Assembly (NCBI GenBank): GCA_001599915.1
Contig: BCIG01000006.1
Location: forward strand, 124,001-188,000
Origin: Symbiotaphrina buchneri
Lineage: Eukaryota > Ascomycota > Symbiotaphrinales > Symbiotaphrinaceae
Direction of reading: 5' to 3'
DNA: 64,000 nt
Shown here piece by piece: positions 55,665 to 64,000 of this stretch. The notes under the pieces are model-generated. The model saw only the letters and a program-made list of their open reading frames with translations. It was not told the origin of the DNA and did no database searches. Position 1 is the first letter of the stretch, and the number at the start of each line of letters is the position of its first letter. The position numbers were made by a program, and so were the translations under genes.

Positions 55665-58316
55665 CGTGGGAGCAAGGATCGACAACCAGGACGCGGGTGC
55701 CGAGCCTGCTCATTCTTCGACTGACCAGTATGGGTCCTGGAACGGTACAAAGTAGGTTGACAGGAACAGGCTAAGGGATCCCCGGAAGATCATCAAGCCC
55801 GGACATTTAATGAGATTTCCAGTTAGGGGTTTTTAGGCGAAAGTGTGGACACCAATAATGGGCGCTTCGGTGCAGCCGTCTGTCCATACAACCGTACTGT
55901 GCACATAATGACTGTATCTAGAGTACAGGGATCGTATGATTTGAATAGATTGCTTGAGACAATCAATTGGCATGAAGTAATGATAATTATAATAATAATG
56001 GGCATGTCTGCATAAGATATTGGCAATCATCACATGGGCAAAACATGATTAGACGCGGCTGAGGAAGACGTTAATCTACCCCTAGTCAGAGGTGTGCCGC
56101 AGTCAACCGTGCGGCAAGCACACAATCTTCCGAGGGCCAGGCCTACGCCTCCAAAGGTAGTCTGAGCAGTCTTGCATGGTCTATGTTTGCTTCTGCAAGA
56201 TGAGATTCTGTGTTCTGGACCCTGGAATGAAATTCCCCACACCCAATGGGCCTACTCTAGAACCAGGTCTTTGTGATTTGTGATTCTTCCCATCGTATGA
56301 TGTGATAATTATTCATCCACCATCAAGGACCTTAGGAGGTCATCTAGACAGAGCCGGTGCGACATCCGAAGCGGCCCCGAACAAGCCACAATACCTTGCA
56401 GTCATCGTGCTCAAACCTCGGTGAGCGGCGAAAGAGGCTCGAATGTATGATGACAAAAACAGTCACGGCTGTAACCTACAGGTCGAAGCTAAGGCAGAGA
56501 TCACCCAGAGGTGCAGCGGGTGCGTACATCCGTTCATGCAGCTGCACTTTGTAGGCCTTACCTTACCTTGGAATAACAGACTTGGTATTTCGACAGGTAG
56601 GGCCGGACTCGAGGCATGCGCATTGTTCTCAAAAGGGTGTGTTTGATCCAAGGATTGCGGCCGGCAGCTCTGTGTGACAGGAGTCCGACCACCACGGTAC
56701 ACGGCCAGTAAATACGGTAGAACTGTTGCAAATCATGTTGAAAGGACGAACCGTATTTCATCGGCGACCTCACGTCGAGGAAGAGGGCTTGGAGGTCTTC
56801 ACAGAGATGCATTGCAGCATATATCTTACCTACCTACATACATGCAGACACCTAGCATGGTGGCTGCATCGATCGATGTACTCGTACCTGCCTCTTGCCC
56901 GCCTTACTCTTATGCGCAAAGGATGAGATGATTCCAAGTAGGCGGGCAGTTAGGCGTCCCAGATGGTGGAGGATTTTGCACTAAGGTAGCAGCAGCCACG
57001 GCACGATAGGCGAGCAGCGGTGGCTTTAGATTATGCCGGCCGGGGACCAGGGCCTGGAGATCGCCCTTTGGTACTCGACCGTGGTTCTGCTGATCGGTGT
57101 GCGCTGTGCAGCCGCAGCGGGCCTTGTCCTTGGTTGCCGGGTTTGCACATCTCAACCATCATCAACAAACTCACTGTTAAGCCTCTGGACCACTTGAAAC
57201 GATTGCAACTGACGTGATTGACTTTCAGCTGGACGCGACATTACGGTGCCCGCCTAGACCTACAGATATAGTTGTGGAGGACATCTTAATAGTGTTCTTA
57301 GAGCCCGGAAATATCGAACATGGCGAAGATGGTGTCGCAGACAAGCGTTCCCAGATCCCGCCCGGCCCCTAGTCGTTTCTTCCAACCAAGGTAAGGTGGG
57401 TAGCTGTGAGTAGTAAAGGGCGGTCGTCTGCATGGCGTGCACATTCCTCCCCACCCAGGCAAGGTAGGGTCTTCTTCTAATCACAAATAATCACTCCGTA
57501 AGAACAGTAGCCACATAACTCTCTCTGATTGCACATACGGTAGGCGCTTCCGCCAGCCCGCCGCCGCCCCCGGACATAGATCCACATAATCCGAAAGGGC
57601 CCATCTGCATGCTTGGGATCTACTATGCGCCTCTTGGCAAGATTGGATTCGAGCCTATCGATCGGACCTTTTTAGATAATTGACGCTTTGACCTGTAGTC
57701 AAACTGGGACTGTTCAAGGCACTCGTCAGCCCCCCCCGATGATTGGGCTGCCCTGGGATGCCTCCCATAGAAGCCGGCCATCGGCAGACCGCCCCTAGAA
57801 ACAGAACTAGATCGTCAAGGGCTGAAATTCCTCCGAATGCTAGAAAGCTAGAAACGCCTCTGTGTAGAGATGGGGCTTTCCGTTGCGCCTCTACAGGGAC
57901 CTCATATCACAACCTGCCGCTTTCCCCTGAGGCCGCCGGTGTCCTGGCTGCGTGCCAATGCACTCCTTGGATCCACTCCCGGAACTGGGCCGTCGGCCGG
58001 CTTCAAAGACTGAGCTTATGACGCCGGTCACCGCTCCATCGGACTCGACGGCCCCTCGTGAAACATGCAGATGTGAGATCTGAGCCGGTGCCGATTCTGC
58101 TCTGTCTTCTTCCCTGGGAACGGTTTGACTGGAAAGAGCATCCAGGAGCCTCCAGCTGGAAAGCAATGAGAGCCATAATTTGCTTGCCCCATAAATCCAC
58201 ATATCCCCCAGAAACGGCTGGGGAACAAGCCTGTTTTGATTGCAGACGGTCCCAACTCCCTGAATCCATTATCCAATCTTGGACTCTTGTCATCTCGCAC
58301 ATCACGCTGCTCAGCC
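55665..58316. other. Long divergent intergenic region, AsnRS / PARG-like
   Basis: This 2.65 kb region has only short, unrecognisable frames of about 60-110 codons on both strands. Several AGGTA/TACCT clusters occur (about 56560, 56826, 57390 and 57465). I see no tRNA, transposon or conserved coding segment. Confidence 0.5.
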
Positions 58317-59277
58317 ATGCCTCAAGGGAAACCACGACCATCGGAGATTGCGGCGGAGGCCAAAAAGTACTACTTTAATTACATCGAGAATGAGATGCAA
58401 GAGCAAGTTTACTCTGCCTTTTATCCTGACTCTTCTGCAATAAGGATCCCGCAAGGCATCGAACGAACCAGCCACTTGAGGGTCGCTGTCATTGACGGAG
58501 ACCCGATAGATGTAGCTTTGGACTGGCAGGATTCCAACAAGGACGCACCTTCGAAGGACCCTGTGACAGGGCAGACATTGCCCGTTGAGGTGGTGATTAT
58601 CAATCCGGCAAATGAGAAGCGTCCCGGCGGTGATTGGGACTCGGGCTTGATGGCTCCTGAAGAGTGCTTGTGTCGGCGAAGCAATCTTGTTCGCAATTTG
58701 GTCAAGCCAGGGACACCTAGCCACCCATATCCGAATTACCCGATTCCACAAAAGGGAGGCCTCTTTTCCCCACGAGTAGGTATGGACTGGACCAGATCCT
58801 TAAAGATCCAGAAACGTCGGGCTAACATAGTGCGTAACAGTGATCTTCAGAGACGGGCCGGATCGGTATGAGCCATGGCAGCCGCAAGCTTTCAAAGCAT
58901 TGGGCGTTATATCAGTGGCCCCGGTGCGACGTCCAAAGCTCGACGAGTCGGGAACACAGTATTCATTCGTACAGGAGAAAGACTTGATGCAGGAGAAAAT
59001 GCGCACTGCTCTTCGCATAGCCGCAAAACATAACGTTAAAAATCTTTGCATGGGGGCTTTTGGAGTTGGCCCTGGTTTTCGAAACCCTCCGAAAGAAGTA
59101 GCCGAAATGTGGCGGGAGGTCCTGTTTTTCGAACCCGAGTTTCACGGCTTGTTCTCCAACGTTGTGTTTGCGATAGAGGACCGGCCAACCGGTAGCGGAA
59201 AGGGTGGAATAACCGACTTTGACACCTTCAGACGAGCTTTCAGTCCCTATAATTGCACACCACGGTCCTCCAAGTGA
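58317..59277 (+). CDS. Microbial-type PARG-like macrodomain protein (TIGR02452/DUF2263 family)
   Basis: This is a probable ADP-ribose-binding or poly(ADP-ribose)-hydrolysing enzyme. The model is 58317..58779, 58841..59277, giving 299 aa. The family signature is IINPANEKRPGGDWDSGLMAPEECLCRRSNL. It corresponds to the macrodomain segment with a Gly-rich loop and an acidic pair before CRRS, followed by VVIFRDGPDR, VISVAPVRRP, a helix (EKMRTALRIAAKHNVKNL) and the closing motif MGAFGVGPGFRNPPKEVAEMWREVL. The Gly-rich loop reads PGGDW rather than the three glycines of classical PARG, so catalysis is not assured. The 61-bp intron restores SPRV-VIFRDG. No ADP-ribosyltransferase or other partner is nearby. 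There is no targeting signal. Confidence 0.82.
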
Positions 59278-60283
59278 GCTGGTTGGTTAGAACGGTTACT
59301 ACAAGCCGTCTCGAGGCAAGAGGCGTGGAGAGTTTGCAAGGGCGGCTCAACTCAAATGCGACGTTTCCAGCAAAGGATAGTGCTGAAACGTTCTCGCAGG
59401 AGCAGCCCACACTGTGCGGAAGCTAGCATAGCCGCAGGTCTCACAATGGAAGAGTACTGCAACGTCCTGGGGTCAGTAACTCAAGACAATGGAAAAGTGG
59501 CATGCCCCACCATGAAAGCCTGTTGCCATGAGCTCCTGTTTACCGACAGAGCTCTCGAAGAAGTCTACGATCGTCTGACACTGTACAGATGATAGCCGAC
59601 AGAGCCGAGATACACAGCAAATGCTGTTTGTTAAGACAGGCGAGTGCAATTAAGTGCACTGAGCAACCGTGTCAGGGGGAGCTCTTTGATCTCGAAGGTC
59701 TTCAGGGTCTCTTGCCCGAGAAGACCTGTCATACGCTGGGTCATTTTGGTGGCACGGGGGACCGCAGGTGGAAGTTATCCGTTCGGGTAATTTCGGTACC
59801 CCAGTTGGGCAGCTGTGCGTGATATTATGAATGCATGATAATAAATGCCAGGCTTCAGGATCCTGGCAAACGAGGCATAATCGAGCACCCAAAATTATGG
59901 TGGTGCAACCTGGACTGCACCATGACGCTGCTTAAGCATGTTGAGATTTTGATGCAAAATGAGCACGCGGAGATAGTGAGATTGTGGACAATTCTGTGTA
60001 GCAGCGAAAATGCCGTCGCCCAATTATACTCTGGGAGAGGTTGATGTTGCCCATAGCCGCGGAAGGTAATCCCGACGAATGATTAATCCAGCCTCAACGC
60101 CAGGCTCCGCATGCCATGAAATGCTAATATCTCGTGAGAGGAGTGATAGAAGTGTCCATTGGCGAGACTCAATCCTTGGCCCCGGCAGTCTGTGACATGG
60201 GGTCCATGTGTGCAGTGGAGCTTGGACTAGACATCATGAGGCAGCTTGCATGATGGCCACGCGAACTTTTGAATTTTTACTGT
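59278..60283. other. Convergent intergenic region
   Basis: This 1.0 kb region lies between the PARG-like and COA6 stops. An open frame at 59356-59592 (78 codons) has no recognisable family and is not called. Confidence 0.45.
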
Positions 60284-60666
60284 TTATCCGGGTAGTGGTT
60301 TCGCACCTTCTGCCTGTAGTCTTCGCAGAGTCTCCTCCTTCTTGAATTCAACGACTCGTCTTTTCTTGAAATATTGTACCTGTTTGGCAATGTCAACATG
60401 GGCCTACTGAGTGAGCATCAAACGATCCAACTCACCCAACTACTAGCACAGTTTTTTGAGAACGCTTCGTCTTCTTTGCCGCACACCTTCTGAGCGGATT
60501 CAGCGTCCTTCAACGGGTCTATTATATTGTTGCCGTCAAGACATTTGAAAAAGGTGTCCCGAGCCTCCCAGCACTGCGCTCTGGCGGACCTGTTAGGAGC
60601 TTCTGGCGTGCCGTCTGCAGAGACTTTAGGTGCGGGATTCGTCGACGAGCTTGAGAACCAGCCCAT
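60284..60666 (-). CDS. COA6: Cytochrome c oxidase assembly factor 6
   Basis: Coa6 is a twin-Cys protein of the mitochondrial intermembrane space needed for copper delivery to Cox2. The model is complement(60284..60379, 60436..60666), giving 108 aa. The two helices carry CX9C (CWEARDTFFKC) and CX10C (CGKEDEAFSKNC), the exact spacing of the Coa6/Cox6b fold. The 56-bp intron joins ASSW to VQYFKKRRVVEFKKEETLRR; without it the protein ends three residues after TGG. The start at 60666 (MGWFSSS) fits family length. The gene is divergent from SYS1. Confidence 0.94.
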
Positions 60667-61309
60667 TATGCGAGATGCCCTCGTTCCGACCCGACAGTAC
60701 ACTGATTTGCCACAGTTACCGGCGGCAGGGGTGCATGAGCGGAGTGTAGATGTTCTCGTGTGGTCGTAGCTGGCTCGACACCGGCTATCACCAACACATG
60801 AGCTTGGCAGTTACGTAGACTGCTGTCGATTGTGGAGCACTTACCCAGGTTAGGAGAGTCTGGATAACACTCAAGCGTTATATTAGACAGATGCTTTCCG
60901 GCAGTGGTGATGTGGAGTGAACGGTTCCCGCTGGCTAGCTGCTTCTGCAGATAAACGGCTGTGCAAGTCGAAGATGGTGTTCGCTGTGCAAGCCTAAGGT
61001 AACGTGGGTTTTTAGGCTAAGGTACTTAGCTTGCCTCCCGCACGCTTGACTGCCTTTCAATTCTGCGCTAGTGTGGGTAAGCTATTGGCTCTCGACGTGA
61101 CATCCCGTACTGCCATGTCGGGGGATGATATTCGACTAAACAGCTATCATTGAACACGGCTTGAACACCATCAACCAACGCCCACCTCCCCGCTTTACCT
61201 TCCAGTTGCTCTCCGCTTGGACGGTGACACGGATAATCCCCGCGGAGGCGATCCTCATGTACCGGTGGTCCTCACGCTTTGAGACCCATACCGGGCTGCA
61301 GGCATCCCC
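60667..61309. promoter_or_regulatory. Divergent promoter region, COA6 / SYS1
   Basis: The region is 643 bp. It contains a pair of CTAAGGTA-type motifs near 60994-61024. No gene is seen. Confidence 0.45.
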
Positions 61310-62048
61310 ATGGCGCGCCGACCTCGACCCCGACGAGCGGCTGCTCTCTCCGATCTCTCGCCGCTCAAGATCCTTACGCAGATCGTGATTCTTCAGGGCG
61401 CATACTACATCTCTGCGACGATATTGATACTGTTCACGGTGCTTGTGGCTGGCCGAAAGTTTGATCTTGACCTTGTGCTGAGCTGGCGTAGCTTAAGGGG
61501 TGATAATACTGCTGGGTGGATGCTAGGCCTTGTGTGGGTGTTGAACAGTCTCGTGGTGTGAGTACCTAGCCATCTCTGCGCAGCGGCCAGGGGCCTTTCC
61601 TCTCGCGCGATTGCGGTTCAGAACACTGTCGCTGATGTTCCCACTTCACAGTGTCGTCCTCATTCTCCTGCTTGTCGCCCGGTCAAAGCTCGTCGCCGAC
61701 TTTGCCCTTACCTTGCACTTTTTACATTTGATAGTGACCTCGCTCTATTCACACTCAATACCAACGAACTGGCTATGGTGGGCCCTTCAAGCGACCAGCG
61801 CCGCCTTGATGACGTTTTTGGGAATATGGAGTTGTCAGTGGAGGGAGCTCCGGCCCATCAAATTTGGTGGGAGTAGTCAGGCTGGTGGCACGAGCGGCAA
61901 TCCCGCGAATCGTCCTGGTCCCGGTCCCGGAGAGGATGAGGAAGCTGCTATCGGATATGGCAGAGGCTCGAAAAGAGGACGTGGAAGAGATGGAGCTGGC
62001 GAATACGAATTGACCGCTCTGAACGACGATGCAGGCCCTGCCCGGTAG
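61310..62048 (+). CDS. SYS1: Golgi membrane protein Sys1
   Basis: Sys1 is a four-helix integral protein of the trans-Golgi that recruits the acetylated Arl3/ARFRP1 GTPase. The model is 61310..61557, 61652..62048, giving 214 aa. A basic N-terminus (MARRPRPRRAA) precedes helix 1 (ILTQIVILQGAYYISATILILFTVLVAG). The sequence then runs LDLVLSWRSLRGDNTAGWMLGLVWVLNSLV, LILLLVARSKLVADFALTLHFLHLIVTSLYSH, and SNWLWW-like TNWLWWALQATSAALMTFLGIWSCQWREL, all characteristic of the family. The 94-bp intron keeps phase (SLVV-VVLILL). The cytosolic tail is Gly/Arg/Pro-rich and ends in an acidic LTALNDD. Confidence 0.94.
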
Positions 62049-62366
62049 ATCAGAGAGAGGAGCATCATATTTCCGACTAGATTCCTATACGCCCCGATCA
62101 AACACGCTCGACCCTTTATCTTGAATATACTTTACTACCCAGAGTAGGAACTACTTTCAGCAGTGAACCGGAAGCTCTCTTTGTCTGGCCGCCCAGAATG
62201 CAGGGAAAGCATAGGCACACATGGGTGTCACCAGAAAAAGACCCGTATGATGGATAAGACGCGTTCACTACACATATACCGGCCATACTTGGCCGGGGTT
62301 GACTGGCCTTGTGTGTACTGCGCTGAATTGCAAATCAAAAAATGCGAACGACAAGTTCCGTCACGT
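62049..62366. other. Convergent 3' intergenic region
   Basis: This 318-bp region lies between the SYS1 and small secreted protein stops. Nothing is seen beyond probable 3' UTRs. Confidence 0.45.
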
Positions 62367-63000
62367 TCATGTACATTCCCAGCTCTCAACCTCTCGACCG
62401 CCCAAGGACCAATGCTCGCCACCTTCCTGAAAATGAACCAAGCCATCCGCCATCGTGAACCACACAGGGTCTCTTCCCGAGCTGTGCTTCGCCTCCAGAC
62501 CCGTGGCGATCACATTGCTATCGTCGACCGTGTGCACAGGGTGCGCAAAGCAGATAATTGAGGAGGCCGCGCCGTACTCTTTGATCTTTTCTGCCGAGGA
62601 GGTCGCGGCATAGTTGACAGCGTTTATACGAGCTGTCAAAGGATGTTGGGGAAGCCCAGCACCTGGAGTTATAAGTCAACGATCTCTGGGCCACGGCTCT
62701 TGATGATGACTTACGAGCAGTCAGCCGGTAATGCAGTGGCATCTCGATTGTGTGTTCCCGGGGGAGCACGCTGTAGTTGTCGGTCAAAGACAGGCTGACT
62801 GTGACGTCCGGTCGACCGATTGATATCTGCTCGTCATTGCTGCCTGCTTCAGGACTGAGCAGCTCTTGTGACGATGGTGCGGCCAGTCTTTGCAATGACG
62901 GTACAAGGTATGACGACTGAGACAGCAGAGGACTCGCCCATGTGCAAGATATCAGAAGGATGACGATAGTCAGCCAAGGAAATAGCGGAGATGGATACAT
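62367..63000 (-). CDS. Small secreted protein of unknown function
   Basis: The model is complement(62367..62662, 62715..63000), giving 193 aa. The N-terminus MYPSPLFPWLTIVILLISCTWA is a good signal peptide with an alanine cleavage position. The mature part begins SPLLSQSSYLVPSLQ and has a beta-rich centre (DVTVSLSLTDNYSVLPREH). After a 52-bp intron (RLTA-RAGLPQHPLTARINAVNYAATSS) a second half reads SIICFAHPVHTVDDSNV, DPVWFTMADGLVHFQEGG, ending WECT. There are few cysteines (about three in the mature chain), no GPI signal and no known domain. A role as an effector or surface protein cannot be judged from sequence. It is divergent from COG5. Confidence 0.75.
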
Positions 63001-63716
63001 GGTGGCTGCTACGGCGGGAGTTCTGTCAAGGGACCTTGGGACGACAACTTGCGCAAAGAGTGTAATGAAGCGTATCCAAACCGTTGCAGTCTACTCAATA
63101 CGAGATTCTCTCGAGATACAATGGGAGATGTTGGCTTTATTGCTTCACCATCCCCGTCCAGAGCTCATTTCACTACCGATGGCTGCATTGTTACCGGCAA
63201 CCCCTGGGTTACCTCTTCTTGCTTTTCTGCGTTCTTGAAGTCTTGGAGAGCTCTTGGAGAGCCGAAATGGCCGCAATGGAAGCCGGCCCGTAGACCCCTT
63301 ACTTTGACATGGGAATGCAAAGACCTCATTCCCTTGCCCTCACATTCCCTAGTATAACTGCGCCAGACCAAAATGCGGAGTTGGCTTGAGCTTAAAAGCA
63401 AGTGTAAAGGACTGCCGCGGTAAAAGGAGCAAAATTAAGGTCCAGGGGCCTGTAAGGGGGCCCCCTGGCAGAAAGCTTGGCGTGGCTCCAACACGCGACG
63501 CGGCACCGACTTTCGTATTCGTGCCGCATTTCGCATACGGAACTACTTTGGGCATTCGCTGACCGACCTACCCGTCCCTGGTTCCTGACATCGTCGATGA
63601 TTCCATTCCCCTTGCGCACTCACCTGATTCATCCCATCCAGCGCCGCGATCGGTAAGGCATGGCGCTGTGCATGGCAGTGCATGCACCCTGCTTTTGTTC
63701 CTAACCGTCATTCGCA
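63001..63716. promoter_or_regulatory. Divergent promoter region, small secreted protein / COG5
   Basis: This 716-bp region lies between divergent starts. No gene or motif I would defend is seen. Confidence 0.45.
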
Positions 63717-64000
63717 ATGGCCGGAGCAGCCAATGCCTCGGAGCCGTCCTACATCGACTATGAGCTGTTCCTCGACCCCTCCTTCTCCCCGCAAGCTTTC
63801 GCAAACAGCTTGGTCCTCTCCACCAACAATGCCTCAGACACGCCATTGGATCTTTCGACACCGCTGTCGAAGGTCCTCTTCGATGTGCAGGAAATCGATG
63901 GACACATTGACAATCTGACCATCAAGTCCGCGCTACCCCTCTTGACCCACACAAGGGACACCACTGAGGCTGGTCAGAGGGTACTAAAAGAAGTCGAGGC
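63717..64000 (+). CDS. COG5: Conserved oligomeric Golgi complex subunit 5, N-terminal part (3' truncated by window)
   Basis: Cog5 is part of lobe B of the COG tether that docks retrograde vesicles at the Golgi. Ninety-four codons are visible, open to the window edge with no stop. The start MAGAANASEPSYIDYELF leads into FLDPSFSPQAFANSLVL, TPLDLSTPLSKVLFDVQEIDGHIDNL and SALPLLTHTRDTTEAGQRVL, the recognisable N-terminal Cog5 region that begins the coiled-coil bundle. There are no introns in the visible part. Confidence 0.9.
   Translation, partial: MAGAANASEPSYIDYELFLDPSFSPQAFANSLVLSTNNASDTPLDLSTPLSKVLFDVQEIDGHIDNLTIKSALPLLTHTRDTTEAGQRVLKEVE

Noticed and set aside
59356-59592. 78-codon frame downstream of the PARG-like gene
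   Set aside because: It has no family resemblance and no signal peptide; a frame of this length is expected by chance.
1-64000. Mobile elements, CRISPR arrays, viral insertions
   Set aside because: No transposase, reverse transcriptase, long terminal or inverted repeats, spaced direct repeats or viral coding sequence were recognised.

Overview
The window is ordinary nuclear chromosome from a filamentous ascomycete (Pezizomycotina; a Dothideomycete is a weak guess). The reasons are single-copy eukaryotic genes on both strands, short introns of about 45-95 bp with GT..AG ends and CTRAY-like branch points, CT-rich promoters, and fungal-specific families (WOPR/Pac2 regulator, Skt5-type chitin synthase activator, URE2-like GST, Lee1-like CCCH protein). 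I see no transposon, tRNA, rRNA, CRISPR array or horizontally acquired island. All gene models were spliced by hand from family conservation and reading-frame continuity; no transcript data were used.

Layout. 1-1707 (+) is the 3' part of an ABCG transporter. It converges on SEC24 (-, 2017-5416). Then come a Ser/Thr-rich secreted protein (+, 6636-8480), TPS2 trehalose-6-phosphate phosphatase (+, 9895-12954), a GST (+, about 13442-14578) and allantoinase (+, 15600-17308), which converges on a CHL1/DDX11 helicase (-, 17516-20845). CHL1 is divergent from an SKT5/CHS4-like chitin synthase activator (+, 22066-24859). HOP2 (+, 25300-26431), a tandem CCCH protein (+, 27964-29957) and RPN12 (+, 30667-31572) follow, and RPN12 converges on alpha-COP (-, 31885-35945). 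Next are an unknown charged protein (+, 36629-37513), a KE-rich conserved protein (+, 38502-39954) and UGGT (+, 40794-45467). A 3.3 kb intergenic region precedes a Pac2-type WOPR regulator (+, 48813-50261). Then come an unknown Ser/Arg-rich protein (+, 51108-52810), mitochondrial-type AsnRS (-, 53925-55664), a 2.65 kb intergenic region, a PARG-like protein (+, 58317-59277), COA6 (-, 60284-60666), SYS1 (+, 61310-62048), a small secreted protein (-, 62367-63000) and the 5' end of COG5 (+, 63717 to the edge).

Most genes are housekeeping. Many act in the secretory pathway: COPII coat, COPI coat, ER glycoprotein quality control, Golgi tether, trans-Golgi GTPase receptor and chitin synthase delivery. 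They are interleaved with unrelated genes, so I read this as chance rather than a functional cluster.

The most notable signals are in gene structure. CHL1 needs a 5-nt microexon to build its Walker A motif. The SKT5-like gene gains a C-terminal CaaX box (CALM) only if a GC-AG intron is removed. HOP2 is split into nine exons, including 10-nt and 13-nt ones. Allantoinase has four upstream GATA-factor motifs. CHL1, whose family is linked to G-quadruplex unwinding, ends in a dense G-run tract on its own sense strand. I found no convincing undescribed biological system.
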